A stretch of 9,813 nucleotides of DNA from Candidatus Bipolaricaulis sp. (lineage in GTDB: Bacteria > Bipolaricaulota > Bipolaricaulia > Bipolaricaulales > Bipolaricaulaceae): NCBI GenBank assembly GCA_020062805.1, contig JAGUVP010000292.1, forward strand, positions 1-9,813, read 5' to 3'. Below, in pieces: positions 6,826 through 9,813 of this stretch. A program made the position numbers and the translations under genes. The stretch's first letter is position 1. Each line of letters begins with the position of its first letter. The notes under the pieces were generated by a model, which did not search any database, was not told the origin of the DNA, and was given only the letters and a program-made list of their open reading frames with translations.

Positions 6826-8307
6826 CTACGGGGTCCAGGTCGTCGGGAAGTCCACTCGCTTCTCGGCAAGGGCCAAGCCTCCGGGGGTGAGGCTCACGAG
6901 GAACCGTACCTCATCCGATGTCGCGGCAGCGGCCCCCCGGTACTCCACGGTAATCGCCGCTGTGCCCGTGCCTGCGACGTCGATTCGCACGGGCGGCGAC
7001 ACGAACCCGGGGAGCACAACTCCATTTCGGAGGATCTCCACCGAGATCCACACGGGCAGACCTGCGCTCCCGTCGTAGAGGTAGGTCACACTGCCCGACG
7101 CCCGGCTCCCGAGCTGGCTCAGCCCGTACCCGAGGAACCGGAACGCGTCGCTGGGGAGCGTCGGAGGTTCCCCGAGCACGGGGACGATGGCGAGCTTTCC
7201 CACGAAGTTCCCCCGCTCGGCGGTGAACCACACGCTTCCCGCGTTGTCGAGGGACAGGAACACGGGGTGCGATCCAGCGGGCATTCGGTAGAGGGCGATC
7301 TCGTTTCGCGCTGGGGAGAGGTAGCCTACCGCATCGCCTTCCCTGTCCGTGAACCACACGTTGCCCACGTCGTCGAGCGCGAGATCGAACGGCTGGCGGC
7401 CACCGGGGATCGGCCACAGGCGAACATCAGCCGTGGTCGGGTCCAGGACGCCGATCGCCGGCCGGTCCGTGTCCGTGAACCACACTCGTCCGTCTCCGGC
7501 GACGGTAACCCCGAATGCCGCGGTGCCCGTAGGAACCCCGTACAGGAGGACCGTGTTTGAGTCGGGGTCAAGAACGGAGATCGGCGCCGCTCCTTGAGTG
7601 AACCATACCCGCCCGTCGGGGGCCACCGCCACCCGTTCCACGTACGCGTCTGTGATCATGGATTGCCACTCCGTGAACGGGCCGCTCGTCGTGGGGACAA
7701 GGAGGGCGATCGGAGGCGGCAACATCGGGTTCCCGGGGTAGACGAGCGGGGGCACGTGCGTCACCTCTGGCGCGATCGCGGTGACGACGGGGGTCGCGGG
7801 TTGGGCGGGGGAAAGGATGAGGGGCAGGGTTACGAAGACCTGGGCGGGGGCGAACCGGGCGACCTTGCTCGCGTTCCGCTCGTTGAGCCACAGGTTGACC
7901 TTGCCCGGGCCCGTGGGGGCCGACACGAGAACCTCGGGCCACGCGCCGGGGGTGGGCAGAGCCCATGTCGCCCCGCCTCCGATGAACACGAGGAGATCGA
8001 GGGCGTTGCCCTGACTCAAGGTGAAGTACACCGAACCCGTGTCGCCCATTACGAGGCCGAACGGCCCCTGGCCCACATCGCGCTCGCGGATCTCGTTGGC
8101 TACTGGGTCGAGCTGGGCGACCCTGTCCAAATTGAACTCGGTGAAATACACCTTCCCGTCCGCAGCGATCGCGATCCCGTACGGGAGGGCGTTCGCCGTG
8201 GGAAGGTTCCATCGGGTCAACTGCACCACCTGACCGACACCGAACATCGTCATCGCGAAGACGCTTGCGAGGCCGATCAGAAAGCCAATCTGCTTGTTTC
8301 TGTCCAT
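6826..8307 (-). CDS. Secreted beta-propeller protein, virginiamycin B lyase (Vgb)-like
   Basis: This 493-residue protein starts with a signal-peptide-like segment (MDRNKQ, then hydrophobic residues about 7-25), so it is probably exported; no lipobox is seen. Seven propeller-type repeats are visible, each with a (D)G-x-V-(W/Y)-F-T-like strand: VYFTE (53), VYFTL (93), VNLWLNE (137), VWFTQ (234), VWFTD (275), VWFTD (317) and VWFTA (359). Many are followed by a VLDP/YLSP turn, as in Vgb/NHL streptogramin-lyase-like propellers. A proline-rich insert (about 153-212) separates repeats 3 and 4, and about 110 C-terminal residues look like a beta-sandwich. Most blades have D, Q, L or A where lyases often have WFTE, so antibiotic lyase activity should not be assumed. 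ATG at 8307 is preferred to ATG at 8313: GGAGG lies eight bases from the former but only two from the latter. Family call good, function unknown. Confidence 0.82.
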   Translation of the reverse strand: MDRNKQIGFLIGLASVFAMTMFGVGQVVQLTRWNLPTANALPYGIAIAADGKVYFTEFNLDRVAQLDPVANEIRERDVGQGPFGLVMGDTGSVYFTLSQGNALDLLVFIGGGATWALPTPGAWPEVLVSAPTGPGKVNLWLNERNASKVARFAPAQVFVTLPLILSPAQPATPVVTAIAPEVTHVPPLVYPGNPMLPPPIALLVPTTSGPFTEWQSMITDAYVERVAVAPDGRVWFTQGAAPISVLDPDSNTVLLYGVPTGTAAFGVTVAGDGRVWFTDTDRPAIGVLDPTTADVRLWPIPGGRQPFDLALDDVGNVWFTDREGDAVGYLSPARNEIALYRMPAGSHPVFLSLDNAGSVWFTAERGNFVGKLAIVPVLGEPPTLPSDAFRFLGYGLSQLGSRASGSVTYLYDGSAGLPVWISVEILRNGVVLPGFVSPPVRIDVAGTGTAAITVEYRGAAAATSDEVRFLVSLTPGGLALAEKRVDFPTTWTP

Positions 8308-8345
8308 ACCCATCGCCTCCTCAGGTCGTCAAGCACGGCCATCAT
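8277..8345 (-). CDS. Possible 22-residue leader ORF overlapping the propeller gene start
   Basis: ATG at 8345 has AGGAGG about eight bases upstream, which is as good as any ribosome binding site in the window. It opens a 22-codon frame (MMAVLDDLRRRWVWTETSRL, then AF and a stop) that runs past the propeller start at 8307 in another frame and ends at 8277. Translation of it could couple to or interfere with the downstream gene. The same bases also form the candidate -10 TATGAT, and the two readings exclude each other if that promoter is the only one. Low confidence. Confidence 0.22.
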   Translation of the reverse strand: MMAVLDDLRRRWVWTETSRLAF

Positions 8346-8370
8346 AGTCCTTTCCTCCTCGTCATGTCGG
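8341..8370 (-). promoter_or_regulatory. Candidate sigma-70 promoter for the propeller gene
   Basis: On the minus strand, CCGACA (8370-8365, four of six match to TTGACA) is followed by an 18-base spacer and TATGAT (8346-8341, five of six match to TATAAT). Initiation near 8334 would leave a leader of about 27 bases carrying GAGGAGG before the ATG at 8307. It is plausible, but it competes with the leader-ORF reading of the same bases. Confidence 0.38.
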
Positions 8371-8505
8371 CCCGGGCGTTGAACCTCCCCCTTCTTCTTG
8401 GACACACACAAGCGGCAAAGGGGGTGAAACGCGAGCCGAGGTGGGCAGCGATGAAAGTGGGTAGAGTGTCTGGGTTGCACCAGGCGAAGAGGAGGGAATC
8501 CGGCG

Positions 8506-9012
8506 GTGGATGATGCAAAGCTGGTGACGAAGGTGGCGCAAGGGGACGGCGGAGCGTTCCGCGAGCTGTACGAACGGTTCGCCGACCGCGTGTACCGCTA
8601 CGCGTTCACCTTGCTGCGCGACCGCCACTTGGCCGAGGATGTAATGCAGGAAACGATGATCTCCGTGTGGAAGGGGGCGGGGACGTTCGAGGGGCGATCC
8701 CAGGTCTCGACCTGGCTGTTTGGGATCGCGCGTCACCAGGCGTACCACGCCCGCCGCAGCGAGGCAAAAGGGGAGCGGTTGCCTGCGGAGCGGGTGGAAG
8801 AACCCGATCCATCAGGACCTATGGAACGCGAGGTCCGCGTTCAGCGGGCGGTGGCGAGCCTGCCCCCCGAACAGCGCGAGGTGGTGTTTCTGGCGTTCTA
8901 CGAGGAACTCCCCTACGAGGAGATCGCTCGGGTGCAGGGGGTGCCAGAAGGAACGGTGAAATCGAGGATGTTCCACGCCAAGAAGAGGCTCGCCGAGGAG
9001 CTCAGGCCATGA
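8506..9012 (+). CDS. ECF-type RNA polymerase sigma factor
   Basis: This 168-residue protein has only sigma regions 2 and 4, the layout of extracytoplasmic-function sigma factors. Region 2 spans about residues 15-85, with the core-binding and -10-reading segment HLAEDVMQETMISVWKGAGTF and then STWLFGIARHQAYHARR. A short acidic linker (about 86-112) leads to region 4 at about 115-165: LPPEQREVVFLAFYEELPYEEIA, then the helix-turn-helix VPEGTVKSRMFHAKKRL. The start is GTG at 8506 with GGAGGG nine bases upstream. Its stop overlaps the anti-sigma start as ATGA, so the two are probably made in a fixed ratio. Family members usually autoregulate, but I could not find a convincing ECF-type promoter in the 198 bases upstream. 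The inducing signal and regulon are not visible. Confidence 0.94.
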   Translation: MDDAKLVTKVAQGDGGAFRELYERFADRVYRYAFTLLRDRHLAEDVMQETMISVWKGAGTFEGRSQVSTWLFGIARHQAYHARRSEAKGERLPAERVEEPDPSGPMEREVRVQRAVASLPPEQREVVFLAFYEELPYEEIARVQGVPEGTVKSRMFHAKKRLAEELRP

Positions 9013-9365
9013 ACTGCGACCAGGCGCGAGAGATGATCCCTCTGTACGCCGCACGAGCCCTCCCCGAAGAGGATGGGGCAGCGCTGATCGAGCACGTGGT
9101 GGGGTGTGGGGTCTGCCAGGGAGAACTGGTCGAGACGATGCGCCTCGCCCACGAGTTGCGGAAGGCATTCGCCCAGTTCCCCGGCCCACCGAAGGGCGCG
9201 TGGCTTTCCGTCGCTGCGCGGACGCTGGGCGCGCCCCTGCTGCGGGTGGGTGTGGGCTCAGAGATCGCGGGACTGACCCTCGATGTGGGGGCCACGAAGA
9301 CCGGGGTTCCGATCATGGGGACCTTGTCCATTCTCGGGCGGGAAGTGCCGGTATTGCGAATCTAG
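9009..9365 (+). CDS. Zinc-finger anti-sigma factor, apparently soluble
   Basis: This 118-residue protein starts at ATG 9009 inside the sigma stop codon (ATGA). Its N-terminal half is a zinc-binding anti-sigma (ZAS) domain: C3 in MNCDQAREMIPLYAARAL, then H29, C33 and C36 in EHVVGCGVC (H-x3-C-x2-C). That is the standard set of four ligands. By family knowledge it should bind and silence the sigma factor encoded just upstream. Unlike many relatives it has no clear membrane helix. After a helix (about 38-56) and a PGPPKG linker, residues about 64-118 look beta-rich (LRVGVGSEIAGLTLDVG, VPIMGTLSILGREVPVLRI). A cytosolic signal, for example redox or a ligand, is therefore an inference. The anti-sigma call is good; the role of the C-terminal part is unknown. 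Confidence 0.85.
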   Translation: MNCDQAREMIPLYAARALPEEDGAALIEHVVGCGVCQGELVETMRLAHELRKAFAQFPGPPKGAWLSVAARTLGAPLLRVGVGSEIAGLTLDVGATKTGVPIMGTLSILGREVPVLRI

Positions 9366-9379
9366 ATAGGAGGTAGACG

Positions 9380-9679
9380 ATGAGCGACGAAGAGAGAGAA
9401 GGCAAGGGAGACGTGCACGAACTGAAGGAAGTGTTGGGCGTCGTTACGGAGAAGCTCCCCGGACTCCTCAAGGGGATGCGGGATGTGCTCTACTCCAAGG
9501 AAGCGGCGGAGAACATGGCCGACGCGGTGGGCACGTTCTACAAGAAGCTTGTGGAGGCGGGCATCCCCAAGGAAGAGGCGCTGGATATGGCGCGGGGGTA
9601 CATGATCAACCTCCGCGAGGTGTTCAAGGGCGTCAAGTCCGGAGAGGGGATCCACGTTCACACGAAGAAGGACGACTGA
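9380..9679 (+). CDS. Small helical protein of unknown function
   Basis: This 99-residue charged protein has no signal peptide or membrane segment. It starts at ATG 9380, 14 bases after the anti-sigma stop, behind a perfect AGGAGGT five bases upstream, the strongest ribosome binding site in the operon; it may be made at higher levels than its neighbours. Predicted helices cover about 12-38 (VHELKEVLGVVTEKLPGLLKGMRDVL), 40-60 (KEAAENMADAVGTFYKKLVE) and 64-84 (KEEALDMARGYMINLREVF), ending in a charged tail with HVH. The segment from YSKEAAENMADAVGTFYKKL through AGIPKEEALDMARGYM has the look of a conserved family of small bacterial and archaeal proteins, but I cannot name it. Operon position suggests a role linked to the sigma/anti-sigma pair or to the membrane protein that follows. 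Confidence 0.85.
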   Translation: MSDEEREGKGDVHELKEVLGVVTEKLPGLLKGMRDVLYSKEAAENMADAVGTFYKKLVEAGIPKEEALDMARGYMINLREVFKGVKSGEGIHVHTKKDD

Positions 9680-9714
9680 AGGGGTTCTGGAAGGGGATCA
9701 GGGCGGCGGGGGGG

Positions 9715-9813
9715 GTGTGTCGCCTCCTCGCCGCTTTGATCGGGTTCGCCATCGGGTACGTCTGGGTCCGGCGCCGTGCTGTGGCCCGGTTCCGCCGCCG
9801 GCTGCGCCGCCAG
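9715..9813 (+). CDS. Small membrane protein, N-terminal fragment cut by window edge
   Basis: The frame is open to the right edge of the window and encodes a hydrophobic segment (LLAALIGFAIGYVWV) followed by an arginine-rich stretch (RRRAVARFRRRLRRQ). This is a typical single-pass N-terminus with the basic side in the cytoplasm. GTG at 9715 is the first standard start codon; its ribosome binding site is poor. The frame continues upstream through KGFWKGIRAAGG to a CTG at 9676 that would overlap the preceding stop as CTGA, an attractive coupling position but a rare start codon. It follows the 99-residue gene closely and probably belongs to the same operon. Product unknown. Confidence 0.5.
   Translation, partial: MCRLLAALIGFAIGYVWVRRRAVARFRRRLRRQ

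Noticed and set aside
6826..8307. Calling the propeller protein a streptogramin resistance enzyme (vgb)
   Set aside because: The repeat fold matches, but the length, export signal, insert and lack of confirmed catalytic residues do not support a resistance claim.
7594..8382. A 262-codon plus-strand frame opposite the propeller gene
   Set aside because: The minus strand encodes repeated WFT propeller strands and a signal peptide. The plus frame is a charged, repeat-poor shadow.
8380..8500. A possible ECF autoregulatory promoter (GAAC- or GAAAC-like sequences) before the sigma gene
   Set aside because: No GGAAC-type -35 pairs with a CGTC-type -10 at 16-17 bases; the partial matches are no better than chance in this GC-rich stretch.

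Overview
The window is high-GC bacterial DNA (about two-thirds G+C by eye). Start codons are ATG and GTG with strong GGAGG-type ribosome binding sites, and stop/start overlaps inside operons are tight. Codon use looks uniform throughout. No mobile element, CRISPR array, tRNA or rRNA was seen. The content (a ferredoxin-bearing DUF362 protein, a cyclase/TolB-like/TPR fusion, an ECF sigma/anti-sigma pair and a small helical protein) would fit an anaerobic, possibly thermophilic, candidate-phylum bacterium. That placement is a guess, because the window carries no phylogenetic marker.

Layout: (1) Positions 1-3403, minus strand: a 764-residue class III nucleotide cyclase fused to a TolB-like domain and a long TPR array, followed 92 bases later by a DUF362 iron-sulfur protein that runs off the left edge. 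(2) Positions 3404-3562: a divergent intergenic region with a perfect TATAAT on the minus strand. (3) Positions 3563-6740, plus strand: a three-gene ABC-2 type exporter operon (ATPase, permease, permease) with 4-base overlaps (GTGA, ATGA). (4) Positions 6741-6825: a near-symmetric hairpin, probably a bidirectional terminator between convergent genes. (5) Positions 6826-8307, minus strand: a secreted virginiamycin-B-lyase-like beta-propeller protein. (6) Positions 8506-9813, plus strand: an ECF sigma factor, a zinc-binding anti-sigma factor overlapping it by 4 bases, a 99-residue helical protein with no clear family, and the start of a small membrane protein cut by the right edge.

Functionally, three blocks concern signalling or envelope functions: cAMP-type signalling with protein-interaction repeats, export by a heterodimeric ABC-2 transporter, and sigma/anti-sigma transcription control with two small partner genes. 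Nothing in the sequence proves that the blocks work together. Most of the window is recognisable gene families. The least explained parts are the 3' end of the sigma operon (anti-sigma C-terminal half, 99-residue protein, membrane protein) and the leader of the propeller gene.
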